Below are positions 1 to 7,109 of a stretch of 12,451 nt of DNA, piece after piece; positions within the stretch are counted from its first letter, which is position 1, and each line of letters opens with the position of its first letter. Made by a program: the position numbers and the translations under genes. This stretch comes from an uncultured Anaerolineales bacterium (GTDB lineage Bacteria > Chloroflexota > Anaerolineae > Anaerolineales > Villigracilaceae), in assembly GCA_937928015.1 (NCBI GenBank), contig CALFXA010000159.1, positions 1-12,451 of the forward strand. Direction: 5' to 3'. The notes beneath the pieces are model-generated. The model saw only the letters and a program-made list of their open reading frames with translations. It searched no databases and was not told the DNA's origin.

Positions 1-344
1 GCGAACTGCATCGGGAAGGCCACGTTCTCCCAGGCGGACATGCTTTGCACCAGGTTGAAGGATTGGAAGATGAATCCCATCTTGTCGCGGAGGAAGATCG
101 CCAGGCGATTCTCATCCATCGTGTCGAGACGCTGACCATCCACCCAGATCTCGCCGCCTGAAGGACGGTCCAGGCCGCCCAACAGGTAGAGCAGGCTGCT
201 CTTACCCGAGCCCGAAGGCCCCATCACCACGGTGAAGGTGTGCGGCTCAATGTCAATATCCACGCCATCCAGGGCGCGGACGGTGGTGCCGCCCATCTGA
301 TAGTGACGGGTCAGGCCCGCCACGCGGATCAATGGTTCAGTCAT
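1..344 (-). CDS. ABC transporter ATP-binding protein, MacB/LolD type (partial, 3' end missing)
   Basis: The first 114 residues of an ABC ATPase are present; the gene runs off the left edge. The Walker A motif GPSGSGKSS lies at residues 42-50 and the Q-loop glutamine is Q94 in FIFQSFNL. The stretch with 'GGLDRPSGGEIWVDG' and 'NLVQSMSAWENVAFP' is typical of the LolD/MacB/FtsE-like branch, which works with FtsX-type permeases on lipoproteins, peptides or envelope substrates. Walker B, the signature motif and the H-loop lie outside the window. The ATG at 344 is 3 nt past the stop of the Yip1-like gene, so the two are almost certainly co-transcribed and probably translationally coupled. A permease gene is expected next, to the left. 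The family call is firm; the substrate cannot be inferred. Confidence 0.93.
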   Translation of the reverse strand, partial: MTEPLIRVAGLTRHYQMGGTTVRALDGVDIDIEPHTFTVVMGPSGSGKSSLLYLLGGLDRPSGGEIWVDGQRLDTMDENRLAIFLRDKMGFIFQSFNLVQSMSAWENVAFPMQF

Positions 345-347
345 AAG

Positions 348-1109
348 TTAGAAGAAGGGCCGCTGGATGGCCGTCCCGCTCAGGCTGGAGGTCAACGTCC
401 CCAAGCCCGACCAGGCCGCCAGGATCAGTCCCAGTACGATCAACACCCCCAGGATCGCCTTTCCCTGAGAGAGGTTATCCACCAGGAAGAAGCCCATCAT
501 CAGCAGGAGCATCTGCCAGACGAGGAAAATGTCCACGTGGGAGAGAAGCTGAGACAGGAAGCCTGCCCCCGTCGCAAAGCCAGAAAGCCCAGGGCTGGCA
601 ATTGGGTGTTGGACCGCCAACATGAAGATCACACGCAGGACGTCGCGCAGGGCGAACGGGAGCGCCGTCCAGGCTGCCAGGCTCAACGCGCCACTCATCG
701 TGCCGCGCCCACCCAGCAGCGTGGACGCCAGGTGCATCAGTCCGCCCAATGCCAGCCAGCCCAGCCAAAGCGAGACCAGGGAACCGACCAGAGGGATGAT
801 GTATACAAAAGTTGGACCAGACATGGCTTGCTGGGCCGAGAAATAATTCTGCTGCATCTCGGGGGTCCAGTATTGGAAGTCGGGCGGCATGGCCGCGGTC
901 CCCATCTGGGCGGCACGCGCGGTCAGGAAACCACTCACGAGCACCACCAGCAGGGTCGTGACGCTCAGGATGAGCATCGGCGTCTGCCAGGCGGGCTGCC
1001 CCTCGGCTGCGATCCGCTCGAATAATCCGCGGGGACGCAGGAACAGGGCCAGGATTTGGGAAAAATCGAAACGTTTTTTGGGTGTTGGAAGTTTGGAAGC
1101 TTCTGCCAT
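348..1109 (-). CDS. Yip1-family integral membrane protein
   Basis: This 253-residue protein has a polar N-terminus with FDFSQILALFLRPRGLFERI. About five hydrophobic segments follow, including 'TPMLILSVTTLLVVLVSGFL', 'VYIIPLVGSLVSLWLGWLAL', 'SLAAWTALPFALRDVLRVIF', a helix around 'DIFLVWQMLLLMMGFFLV' and 'ILGVLIVLGLILAAWSGLG'. The cytoplasmic entry helix with P-x-x-x-F-x-x-I, then a TM core with a central 'GG...G.G...L' region, fits the bacterial Yip1 domain family. Those proteins are poorly understood and often sit next to ABC exporters. I chose the ATG at 1109 because AAGG lies 8 nt upstream. An in-frame GTG at 1124 would add five residues but has no obvious ribosome site. The downstream ABC ATPase starts 3 nt after the stop. 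Function is unassigned beyond the family. Confidence 0.8.
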   Translation of the reverse strand: MAEASKLPTPKKRFDFSQILALFLRPRGLFERIAAEGQPAWQTPMLILSVTTLLVVLVSGFLTARAAQMGTAAMPPDFQYWTPEMQQNYFSAQQAMSGPTFVYIIPLVGSLVSLWLGWLALGGLMHLASTLLGGRGTMSGALSLAAWTALPFALRDVLRVIFMLAVQHPIASPGLSGFATGAGFLSQLLSHVDIFLVWQMLLLMMGFFLVDNLSQGKAILGVLIVLGLILAAWSGLGTLTSSLSGTAIQRPFF

Positions 1110-1168
1110 AGAGAAAACCTTCACAATTTTGCCATTCTAACATGCTTCTAGGCCAACCCCTTAAACGC

Positions 1169-1200
1169 CGAATCGGTCGGGATAGTTCCCAACCGATTCG
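1169..1200 (-). terminator. Strong nested hairpin after the PIG-L gene (probable terminator)
   Basis: The arms CGAATCGGT (1169-1177) and ACCGATTCG (1192-1200) pair over 9 bp. After one C/A mismatch, GGGA (1179-1182) pairs with TCCC (1187-1190) around a TAGT tetraloop. It lies 25 nt past the PIG-L stop on the minus strand and about 60 nt before the Yip1 start. No clean U-tract follows on either strand, only GCGTTTAAG on the minus side, so it may be a weak terminator, an mRNA-stabilising stem or an operator-like dyad. The structure is certain; its role is inferred from position. Confidence 0.55.
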
Positions 1201-1224
1201 AAATTCGTCCAGGCAAATTGCCGC

Positions 1225-2076
1225 TCAGTTCAGATCAAACAGGTCTTTTTTCGCGTGAAACTCTGGACCGACGGGCGGATAAGCGCGCATAAAGGTCTCG
1301 ATTCCGTCGAACATGCGGAAGAAGGTGCCGACAAAGCCACGCCGCATCTGTCCGCCGCCCTGACTGGCGTGACAGGCGCTGGCCTGTTCCTTACGCCCGG
1401 TCACGGACTTGTAGTCGATGCGCGCGTGGACGGGGAAGTCCACTTCGGCCAGCGAGACCAGGTCGATGTCGCCATTGCGACCCCACTTGCGTGGATCCTT
1501 GCCAAACAGACGCAGCAGACGCACACCGAACTTGAACAGTCCGCGCGGAATGGTGTGATAGTACAACGCCGACGGCTGGTACGGAGCGCCCGCCTCGGGA
1601 TGGTAGGAGGCATCCGCGGCCTTCTCGAAGGCCAACACGGTCGCATTGTGGATGTGGATGTGGTCGGGATGACGGTATCCGCCGATGGGGTCGAAGGTCA
1701 ACACCACATCGGGCTTCAACTCACGGATGTGACGCACCACCTTGGCGGCCACCTCCTCGATAGGATGATTGATCTGCGCGTCGGGGTGCTGATTGTCCAC
1801 CATGCCAGGCATGCCCGAGTCGCGGTAGCCGAGGAAGAAGACATCCTTCAAACCGAGATGCCCCGCCGCGCAACGCAGTTCGCCCTCGCGCAGTTCGGCG
1901 ATGGTCGTAAAGCCTTTCAGGTGTTCGTCGTCTACCGTGCCCGCCTCGCCGCGCGTGGCGCAAGCCAGGTACACATCCGCACCGCGGGAGGCATATAACG
2001 CCAGCGTACCGCCCATGCCAAAGGATTCGTCGTCGGGATGGGCCAGCACGGCCAGGATGGTTCTTTTCTCATTCAT
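1225..2076 (-). CDS. PIG-L/LmbE family zinc-dependent N-deacetylase
   Basis: This is a 283-residue protein. The N-terminal motif AHPDDE (residues 12-17) supplies the zinc ligands H13 and D16 and the general-base aspartate of the family. The GGYRHPDHIHIH stretch (132-143) supplies the third zinc histidine. The later K-x-x-A-x-x-x-H-x-S-Q pattern (K229 to Q239) is also characteristic. Members remove an acetyl group from N-acetylglucosaminyl substrates, for example MshB and Mca in mycothiol metabolism, BshB in bacillithiol synthesis, and GlcNAc-PI deacetylases. The sequence does not say which. I chose the ATG at 2076 because GAGAGGA precedes it and homology begins there; the frame stays open for 68 more codons upstream without family-like sequence. 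It is transcribed away from the methionine/cysteine-type PLP gene; a shared role in thiol chemistry is only suggestive. Confidence 0.93.
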   Translation of the reverse strand: MNEKRTILAVLAHPDDESFGMGGTLALYASRGADVYLACATRGEAGTVDDEHLKGFTTIAELREGELRCAAGHLGLKDVFFLGYRDSGMPGMVDNQHPDAQINHPIEEVAAKVVRHIRELKPDVVLTFDPIGGYRHPDHIHIHNATVLAFEKAADASYHPEAGAPYQPSALYYHTIPRGLFKFGVRLLRLFGKDPRKWGRNGDIDLVSLAEVDFPVHARIDYKSVTGRKEQASACHASQGGGQMRRGFVGTFFRMFDGIETFMRAYPPVGPEFHAKKDLFDLN

Positions 2077-2159
2077 GTTGTCATTCCTCTCGTAGATAAG
2101 TTCACTTCGTTTTTGGACAACCCCTAAGAATACCCTCTTACGGAGAATGCCAGCCCGTT

Positions 2160-2168
2160 TGGTATACT
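2160..2168 (+). promoter_or_regulatory. Extended -10 promoter for the PLP enzyme gene
   Basis: TGGTATACT matches the extended -10 pattern TGnTATAAT at all but one base. A weak -35 (TTACGG, 2138-2143) lies 19 nt upstream, as is common where the extended -10 compensates. It predicts a transcription start near 2175 and a leader of about 57 nt that holds the hairpin at 2180-2205. Confidence 0.5.
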
Positions 2169-2179
2169 TACGCCAGTCG

Positions 2180-2215
2180 CGCACGAAGAACGTTTCCTTC
2201 GTGCGTTTGATTTTT
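2180..2215 (+). terminator. Terminator-like hairpin in the 5' leader of the PLP enzyme gene (possible attenuator)
   Basis: CGCACGAAG (2180-2188) and CTTCGTGCG (2197-2205) form a perfect 9-bp stem with an 8-nt loop. TTTGATTTTT (2206-2215) follows at once. This is the shape of an intrinsic terminator, but it sits between the predicted promoter and the AAGGAG ribosome site (2219-2224) of the gene starting at 2232. No converging gene needs a terminator here, because the neighbour to the left is transcribed away. No strong antiterminator partner is visible; CCTT (2196-2199) could pair with AAGG of the ribosome site, but only over 4 bp. A role in conditional read-through is inference. Confidence 0.5.
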
Positions 2216-2231
2216 CGCCAAGGAGACCCCC

Positions 2232-3374
2232 ATGAAATTCGAGACTCTCGCCATCCACGCAGGTCAGGAACCCGACCCAAACAACGGCGCCGTGATGACG
2301 CCCATTTATCAAACCTCCACCTACGCCCAGGACGGGATCGGCAAGCCGCGCCAGGGGTATGAGTACTCGCGCACGCTCAATCCCACCCGCAAGGCCTTGC
2401 AGGATTGCCTAGCCGAACTCGAAGGCGGGACCTGGGGCCTGGCCTTCTCCTCGGGCATGGCCGCCACCGATACGGTGCTGCGCCTGCTCGCCAGTGGCGA
2501 TCACGTCGTGGCGGGCAATGACGTCTATGGCGGCACCTTCCGCCTGTTCGACAAGGTCCTGCGCCGCTTCGGCCTGGACTTTACTTTCTCCGACACGACC
2601 GATCCCGAGAATCTGGCCGAGGCGCTGACCTCGTCCACGCGGGTCGTCTGGCTGGAGACGCCCACCAACCCGCTGTTGGCGGTCTCGGACATCTGCGCCG
2701 TGGCCGAGGTGGTCCAGTCCCATCCCAACAAGCCGCTGCTCGTGGTGGATAACACCTTCGCCACGCCCTATCTGCAACGCCCGCTCGAACTGGGCGCGGA
2801 CCTGGTGGTCCACTCGACGACCAAGTATCTGGGCGGCCACTCGGACGTGGTCGGCGGCGCGGTCGTTGGCAAGGATGCGGAATTGGGCGCGAAGCTGGCT
2901 TATCTGCAAAATGCCATCGGCGCCGTGCCTGGACCGATGGACTGCTTCCTGACCCTGCGCGGAATCAAAACCCTGCCCGTGCGCATGGACCGTCATGCCG
3001 CCAACGCCGAACGCATCGCAGCCTACCTGCGCGAACACGCCAAGGTCGGGCGGTTGATCTATCCGTTTGATGGCAGCCACCCCCAGGTCCAGACCGCGAA
3101 GCGGCAGATGCGCAACGGCGGCGGGATGATCTCCTTCATCCTGAAAGGCGGACGCGAAGCCGCCGTCCGCGTGGCCGAAGCCACCCGATTGTTCACGCTG
3201 GCTGAGTCGCTGGGCGGCGTCGAGTCGCTGATCGAGGTCCCCGCCGCGATGACCCATCTCTCCACCCAGGGCTCGCAACTGGAAGTGGACCCTGGCCTGG
3301 TGCGGCTTTCAGTCGGCATCGAAAACATCGACGATTTGTTGGCAGATTTGAAACAAGCGCTGGACAAGGCTTAA
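2232..3374 (+). CDS. Cys/Met metabolism PLP-dependent enzyme (cystathionine gamma-synthase or gamma-lyase)
   Basis: The 380-residue protein covers the whole family length. Visible landmarks are [11 protein letters not shown] (43-53), SSGMAATD (73-80), the YGGTF turn (99-103), ETPTNPLL (142-149), [18 protein letters not shown] (173-190) and the PLP-binding motif [12 protein letters not shown] with Schiff-base lysine K198. The C-terminal block has [17 protein letters not shown] and ends in [17 protein letters not shown]. Such enzymes use PLP in the cytosol either to join an activated homoserine with cysteine (transsulfuration toward methionine) or to cleave cystathionine or homocysteine. The family residues do not separate synthase from lyase here, so I give no symbol. 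One departure is YPFDGSHP, where most relatives read YPGL..HP. AAGGAG lies 7 nt before the ATG. The gene has its own promoter, leader hairpin and terminator, so it looks monocistronic. Confidence 0.93.
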   Translation: MKFETLAIHAGQEPDPNNGAVMTPIYQTSTYAQDGIGKPRQGYEYSRTLNPTRKALQDCLAELEGGTWGLAFSSGMAATDTVLRLLASGDHVVAGNDVYGGTFRLFDKVLRRFGLDFTFSDTTDPENLAEALTSSTRVVWLETPTNPLLAVSDICAVAEVVQSHPNKPLLVVDNTFATPYLQRPLELGADLVVHSTTKYLGGHSDVVGGAVVGKDAELGAKLAYLQNAIGAVPGPMDCFLTLRGIKTLPVRMDRHAANAERIAAYLREHAKVGRLIYPFDGSHPQVQTAKRQMRNGGGMISFILKGGREAAVRVAEATRLFTLAESLGGVESLIEVPAAMTHLSTQGSQLEVDPGLVRLSVGIENIDDLLADLKQALDKA

Positions 3375-3379
3375 AAGCG

Positions 3380-3410
3380 AACCGCCGCCCGACTGGGCGG
3401 CGGTTTTATT
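3380..3410 (+). terminator. Intrinsic terminator, probably two-way, between convergent genes
   Basis: AACCGCCGCCC (3380-3390) pairs perfectly with GGGCGGCGGTT (3395-3405) around a GACT loop, followed by TTATT. It begins 5 nt after the PLP enzyme stop and abuts the stop of the convergent phosphatase gene. On the minus strand the stem is followed by CGCTTTTAAG, so it could also end phosphatase transcription. Confidence 0.9.
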
Positions 3411-4642
3411 TACATCACATGAATTGCAACAAGCGTGACGTCATCATCCTGGCTGGCCGCCTGCTGATAGTCGCGCAGGGTTTCGAGCAAGTGATCGCAC
3501 ACTCGTTGGGCAGAGAGACCTGCCAGGCCCGCCAGCGTGGACTTGATACGCTCGATGCCAAAGGCCTCGCCCTGCGGGTTGCGGCAATCGGTGAGGCCGT
3601 CGGTGTAGAGTAATAGCGTGGAACCAGGCGGCAGGTGGATGCTGCGCTCGTCGATGGTGATGGTATCCCACATGCCCAAAGACATGCCTGAGCCGTACGG
3701 CAGGCGTTGCACCTGACCGTCGGCGGTGAGCAGGAGGGGCGTCTCGTGACCCGCGCGGGCGTAGGTGAACTCGCTGGTGCGGTCATCCAGCAAACCATAC
3801 AAGGCCGTGACAAACTGCGTGGACTTCTCCAGCCGCGTGATGTGGCCGTTGACCAGTCGCATGACCTCGCCGGGGATCAATCCCGTATCGGCCTCGGCCA
3901 TGATCAGCGCGTGGGTCCGCGCCATGAAGAGCGCCGACGGCACGCCCTTGTCGGAGACATCGCCGATCAGCACACCCATCTTATGTTCGACCACGGGGAA
4001 AATATCGTAGAAATCACCACCCACCTGACGAGCGGGCAGGATGCGCGCGCCGAAATCATAACCCGCCAAATACGGGAGCGCGTCGGGCAGAATGCTGAAC
4101 TGAATCTCGGCCGCCACTTGAAGCTCGCGTTCGAGGCGTTCCTTCTCCACCAACTGGGCCTGAGCAGCCTTGAGCTCGTCATAGGCCTGCTGAAGCTGAC
4201 GGTTCTTCTCGGTCAGGTCACGGAAGGTGGCGGTGTTAGTGGCGTCCAGGCGCTGGCTGAGGACGTGCAGCATCGAAGCCGACAAAGCGGGGTACCGCGT
4301 GGTCAGGTCGGCAAATTGAGTGCGGCTGAGCGAGAGCAGCACGGAAGGCGTCTCGGCGCGCACGCTGGCGGTGCGGTGTCCGCCAGGGACGATGAGACTC
4401 ATCTCGCCCAGATATTCGCCCTCGCGCAGGATATTCAAGATCAACTCGTCGGGCTTGCCCTCGCCCATCAAAACCTGCAATTGCCCCTTGACCACCACGT
4501 ACAGATGCTCGCCTGGGTCCCCCTCACGGAACAGAAGTTCCCCCGCCTTCAGATCGCGGATTTCCAACGCGGCCACCAGTTGGTCGAGTTCCTTGTCGGG
4601 TAGATCGGCAAACAACGGGATGCGAGCCAGCAGACTTTTCAT
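3410..4642 (-). CDS. Cyclic-nucleotide-binding domain / SpoIIE-type PPM phosphatase (RsbU-like signalling protein)
   Basis: This 410-residue protein has three parts. Residues 1-130 form a cNMP-binding domain: FREGDPGEHLYVVVKGQLQV, then the phosphate-binding cassette with G79-E80 and R90-T91-A92. Residues about 140-178 are a Glu/Gln/Lys-rich coiled coil (LTEKNRQLQQAYDELKAAQA). Residues about 180-410 are a PPM/SpoIIE phosphatase with the metal-binding acidic motifs GGDFYD (208-213), IGDVSDKG (226-233), LYTDGLTD (345-352) and QDDDVTLVAI (398-407). Such proteins dephosphorylate serine/threonine on anti-sigma antagonists or STAS proteins. The sensor arrangement implies control by cAMP or cGMP through the coiled coil. 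Both halves keep their key residues. The start is supported by GGAG 8 nt upstream. It follows the deoxynucleoside kinase by 55 nt on the same strand and may share its transcript. Its target is unknown; a SpoIIAA-like gene lies 1.2 kb away. Confidence 0.93.
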   Translation of the reverse strand: MKSLLARIPLFADLPDKELDQLVAALEIRDLKAGELLFREGDPGEHLYVVVKGQLQVLMGEGKPDELILNILREGEYLGEMSLIVPGGHRTASVRAETPSVLLSLSRTQFADLTTRYPALSASMLHVLSQRLDATNTATFRDLTEKNRQLQQAYDELKAAQAQLVEKERLERELQVAAEIQFSILPDALPYLAGYDFGARILPARQVGGDFYDIFPVVEHKMGVLIGDVSDKGVPSALFMARTHALIMAEADTGLIPGEVMRLVNGHITRLEKSTQFVTALYGLLDDRTSEFTYARAGHETPLLLTADGQVQRLPYGSGMSLGMWDTITIDERSIHLPPGSTLLLYTDGLTDCRNPQGEAFGIERIKSTLAGLAGLSAQRVCDHLLETLRDYQQAASQDDDVTLVAIHVM

Positions 4643-4697
4643 AACGACACTCCGATACCGAATAAAAGGTTCAGAAGAAACGGGCGTACAGGTTAAT

Positions 4698-5339
4698 TCA
4701 TCCGCGCAAGTCCATCACTTCCCTGCCCTCCAGTTTGTCCTGAATACGGTTCACGACGGTTTCGAGATGCCCCGTCTGGTGAACGAAGTCCAGGTCGTCG
4801 GTGCGGATGGTCAGCACGGGACACAGGTCGAAGGCGGCCAGCCACTCGTCGTAGAAGGTGTCGAGCAGGGCCAGGTAGTCGGCCGAGATACCCGTCTCCA
4901 TGTTACGGGCGCGACGTCGGATGCGGTCCATCAACACGTTGACGGGGGCCTTGAGGTAAATCAACAGGTCGGGGCGCGGCAAGCCCTCCATCACCTGGTC
5001 GAACAGTCGGCGGTAGGACAGGTAATCGCGCTCGGAAAGGTTTCCCATGTGATGCAGCGCGCGCGCAAAGATGTGCGCATCCTCGTAGATGCTGCGGTCG
5101 AGGATGGAGGAACGCGCGTCGCGCGCCGCCTCCAGATATTGCTCGGCGCGATGGCCGAGGAAGAAGATTTGCAAATGAAAGGCCCAGGCGTGCATGTCCG
5201 CGTAGAAATCGGACAGGTAGGGATTGTCCATCACCGACTCGTATCCCGTCCACCAGCCGAGTCGGGCTCCGATCCGCTCCGTGAGCGAAGTCTTGCCCGC
5301 CCCGATGTTGCCTGCCACCAATACCAGATGTTTTGCCAT
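4698..5339 (-). CDS. Deoxynucleoside kinase (deoxyadenosine/deoxyguanosine kinase type)
   Basis: This 213-residue cytosolic kinase phosphorylates deoxynucleosides with ATP in nucleotide salvage. The P-loop GNIGAGKTSL is at residues 10-19. The DRSIYED motif (81-87) is the family's ERS/DRS region that contacts substrate and holds catalytic residues. The arginine-rich lid RIRRRARNMETG is at 139-150. The C-terminal YLALLDTFYDEWL (155-167) is also typical. The acceptor is probably a purine deoxynucleoside, as for bacterial relatives, but base preference cannot be read from motifs alone. GAGG lies about 8 nt before the ATG and a TATACT box sits about 30 nt upstream. The phosphatase gene follows after 55 nt on the same strand. 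Confidence 0.92.
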   Translation of the reverse strand: MAKHLVLVAGNIGAGKTSLTERIGARLGWWTGYESVMDNPYLSDFYADMHAWAFHLQIFFLGHRAEQYLEAARDARSSILDRSIYEDAHIFARALHHMGNLSERDYLSYRRLFDQVMEGLPRPDLLIYLKAPVNVLMDRIRRRARNMETGISADYLALLDTFYDEWLAAFDLCPVLTIRTDDLDFVHQTGHLETVVNRIQDKLEGREVMDLRG

Positions 5340-5366
5340 TGAGAATCCTCGGAAATTGTTTCAGTA

Positions 5367-5372
5367 AGTATA
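5367..5372 (-). promoter_or_regulatory. Candidate -10 box for the deoxynucleoside kinase gene
   Basis: TATACT reads on the minus strand about 30 nt before the kinase start. The best -35 with normal spacing is only TTCTTT (16 nt upstream), so the box is plausible by position but weak overall. It is back to back with the plus-strand promoter at 5422-5448. Confidence 0.35.
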
Positions 5373-5421
5373 GCAGAAAAGACAATCCAAAGAATCACCC
5401 AAAGAGAGGGAACTTCCGTGT

Positions 5422-5448
5422 TTGACTTTTCACGAGTGCGGGTATAAT
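5422..5448 (+). promoter_or_regulatory. Near-consensus promoter of the membrane protein/SpoIIAA-like unit
   Basis: TTGACT (5422-5427) and a perfect TATAAT (5443-5448) are separated by 15 nt, slightly short of the usual 16-18. The predicted start near 5455 gives a leader of about 20 nt ending in the AAGGA ribosome site. It is the closest match to a housekeeping promoter that I found in the window. Confidence 0.7.
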
Positions 5449-5475
5449 TCTGGTATCTCATTCAAGGATGTCACA

Positions 5476-5886
5476 ATGCTGAAAATTCGCGACGCCTCAG
5501 GCTGGACCATGTTTATCTTCGGTGCGCTGGCTCTCCTGCTCGGACTGGTTGGTCTGATCCGCCCCGAGATTCTACTCTCCCTCCTGGGGTTCACCGTTGT
5601 GGACCGCGCGGCACGCGCCGCGGGAGATTACACCCTGGCGTTCATGATGGCCTCTTCGATGGCCTCTTTCAACATGGGCGTGTATTACATTCTGGCTGTC
5701 ATGAACGATGTCAAGAAATTCTACGGCTGGACCGTCCCGTTCCGCCTGCTGACCTTCACCACCTTTACGGTGGTGGCCCTCTCTGGCGTCGCACCCATCC
5801 GCTTCATCGGCGTGGGCCTCTGGGAGGGGCTGGGAGCAGTTGCAACAGGTATAGCGCTGTACCTTGAACAGCGCGGAAAGAAATAG
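5476..5886 (+). CDS. Small four-helix membrane protein, unknown function
   Basis: I do not recognise the family. The 136-residue product has four predicted membrane helices: about 11-28 (TMFIFGALALLLGLVGLI), 52-76 (YTLAFMMASSMASFNMGVYY and onward), 86-104 and 110-130. There is a short polar loop VDRAARAAGD after the first helix region and a basic tail EQRGKK. The loop NDVKKFYGWTVPFR between helices 2 and 3 is likely cytoplasmic. I chose the ATG at 5476 because AAGGA precedes it and the strong promoter at 5422-5448 would make the longer frame start untranscribed. The SpoIIAA-like gene begins 5 nt after its stop, so the two share a message and possibly a role at the membrane. Confidence 0.8.
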   Translation: MLKIRDASGWTMFIFGALALLLGLVGLIRPEILLSLLGFTVVDRAARAAGDYTLAFMMASSMASFNMGVYYILAVMNDVKKFYGWTVPFRLLTFTTFTVVALSGVAPIRFIGVGLWEGLGAVATGIALYLEQRGKK

Positions 5887-5891
5887 GGCAC

Positions 5892-6254
5892 ATGCGCTCC
5901 AAGTGGATCGAATACAAGGGCAAAAAGATTTTCTACCAGGATTTCCAGGGATTGTTCTATAACAGCGACGCCGTCAAAACCGAGCTGAACGAGGTCCAGG
6001 AAATCGTAGTCACCGAACCGAATGATTCGGTGTTGGTCCTGACCGACTTGCGCGACACCCAGATCGGCGGCGACGTGCTCTCGGCCATGAACACCGCCTC
6101 GACCCGCACCAAGGACCACGTCCACAAGACGGCCGTCCTCGGCGTGACAGGCGTCAAGCGCACCCTGGGCGACATGCTCTCCCGCATGACGGGCCAGCCG
6201 CTGATGTACTTCGACAACGAGACCGATGCCAAGGAATGGTTGATAAAGGAATAG
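5892..6254 (+). CDS. SpoIIAA-like (STAS-fold) small cytosolic protein
   Basis: The protein has 120 residues. The alternation of strands and helices (KIFYQDFQGL, EIVVTEPNDSVLVLTDLRDT, HKTAVLGVTG, LMYFDNETDAKEWLIKE) fits the SpoIIAA/STAS-like alpha/beta fold. The ending, an aromatic strand followed by D/E-x-x-A/D-x-x-W-L, is common in the SpoIIAA-like domain family. Function in that family is not settled; some relatives may bind lipids or nucleotides rather than act as anti-sigma antagonists. I cannot identify a conserved phospho-acceptor serine of the classical type. Translation starts 5 nt after the membrane protein gene, and AAGAAATAGG provides a weak ribosome site. A cNMP-PPM phosphatase nearby is a possible but untested partner. 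Confidence 0.7.
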   Translation: MRSKWIEYKGKKIFYQDFQGLFYNSDAVKTELNEVQEIVVTEPNDSVLVLTDLRDTQIGGDVLSAMNTASTRTKDHVHKTAVLGVTGVKRTLGDMLSRMTGQPLMYFDNETDAKEWLIKE

Positions 6255-6257
6255 AAT

Positions 6258-6294
6258 AAAATCGGCCCGAACCAGTTGGTTCGGGCCGATTTTT
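6258..6294. terminator. Bidirectional intrinsic terminator
   Basis: The stem AAAATCGGCCCGAACC (6258-6273) pairs perfectly with the segment ending in GGTTCGGGCCGATTTT (6278-6293) around an AGTT loop. T-runs follow on both strands: TTTTT on plus and TTTTATTC on minus. It separates the SpoIIAA-like gene from the convergent ABC permease and can serve both. Confidence 0.93.
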
Positions 6295-6305
6295 GATCTG
6301 GGGGA

Positions 6306-7106
6306 CTAGAAAACTTCCAGGATTCCGCGCCGCTTGGCGATGAACTCGAACCACGAGAACAAAACGTAGCCAATCAGACCATAGATCAGGCCCACCCCCA
6401 ACTCGGTCCACAACAACGGGGCAACATCCGCCAGGGGCGCGCCGCCTACCAGCAAACGGGCGGCGGCGATTCCGCGTGTGAGTGGCAGGGCGTACGAAAT
6501 GGCCTGCATCCAGTTGGGGAGTTCGGCAATCGGAACGTTCGCGCCCGAAAAGATCAGCAGCAGGAAATACACAAAACTATTCACGAACATTACGTTGACT
6601 GTGATCAAGCTCAGGCAGCCCATCAGCAGCCCCAGCCCGCAGGTGCTGACGGTGGTCACGGCAATGGTCAGGGCCAGCGCAGGCAGGTCGGTGTGCGAGA
6701 GGTCCAGGCCGAGCAGGATCACGCCCCAGGCAAAGGCGATGACCACGCCCAACATCCCATCCAGGATGTGCATAAAGGCTCGCCCAAAGAAGGTCACCAG
6801 GCGGTTGGCGGGCGTCCCGAACAAATACGGCAGCGTACCCGTCTCGCGCTCGCCGCCCACGCTCATGGTCACGCCGAAGATGCCGCTAACCGCCGTAATC
6901 TGAATGGCGTTGCCGATGATGTAGAAGCCCGCGTTGGAGGCACTGGTGGCGAAGGTGCCAAGGAACACAAAAAAGAACATCTGCGCCAACGGCATGAAGA
7001 CCTTGGAGGCCACATACTGCGCGGGCCGAAGCCAGTGGAACAACGCCCGATACGAAAGCAGGGTTCCCTGCCAGAACAGCCGAAGATTACTCGAAAGGAC
7101 ACGCAT
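6306..7106 (-). CDS. ABC-2 type transporter permease (third gene of exporter operon)
   Basis: The 266-residue integral membrane protein has about six helices and an ABC-2 layout. A short N-terminal cytoplasmic helix (LFWQGTLLSYRALFHWLRP) precedes the first membrane segment. The conserved cytoplasmic region ERETGTLPYLFGTPANRL follows the second, where many relatives have E-x-G-T-L-E-x-L. A late LPNWMQAISYALPLTRG loop before the last helices is a family hallmark. Together with the other permease it forms the membrane pore for the ATPase encoded upstream. The ATG lies 3 nt past the preceding permease stop. It ends 12 nt before the two-way terminator. Its substrate is unknown; drug, lipid or polysaccharide export are all possible for this family. 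Confidence 0.9.
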   Translation of the reverse strand: MRVLSSNLRLFWQGTLLSYRALFHWLRPAQYVASKVFMPLAQMFFFVFLGTFATSASNAGFYIIGNAIQITAVSGIFGVTMSVGGERETGTLPYLFGTPANRLVTFFGRAFMHILDGMLGVVIAFAWGVILLGLDLSHTDLPALALTIAVTTVSTCGLGLLMGCLSLITVNVMFVNSFVYFLLLIFSGANVPIAELPNWMQAISYALPLTRGIAAARLLVGGAPLADVAPLLWTELGVGLIYGLIGYVLFSWFEFIAKRRGILEVF

Positions 7107-7109
7107 GGA

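Noticed and set aside
2077..2159. A promoter for the PIG-L gene (TATTCT and TATCTA boxes on the minus strand)
   Set aside because: The candidates match the -10 consensus poorly and lack a -35 at sensible spacing, so no site was called.
4320..5342. A 340-codon plus-strand frame spanning parts of the phosphatase and kinase genes
   Set aside because: It crosses two well-supported minus-strand genes and shows no protein-family pattern; high G+C makes such shadows common.
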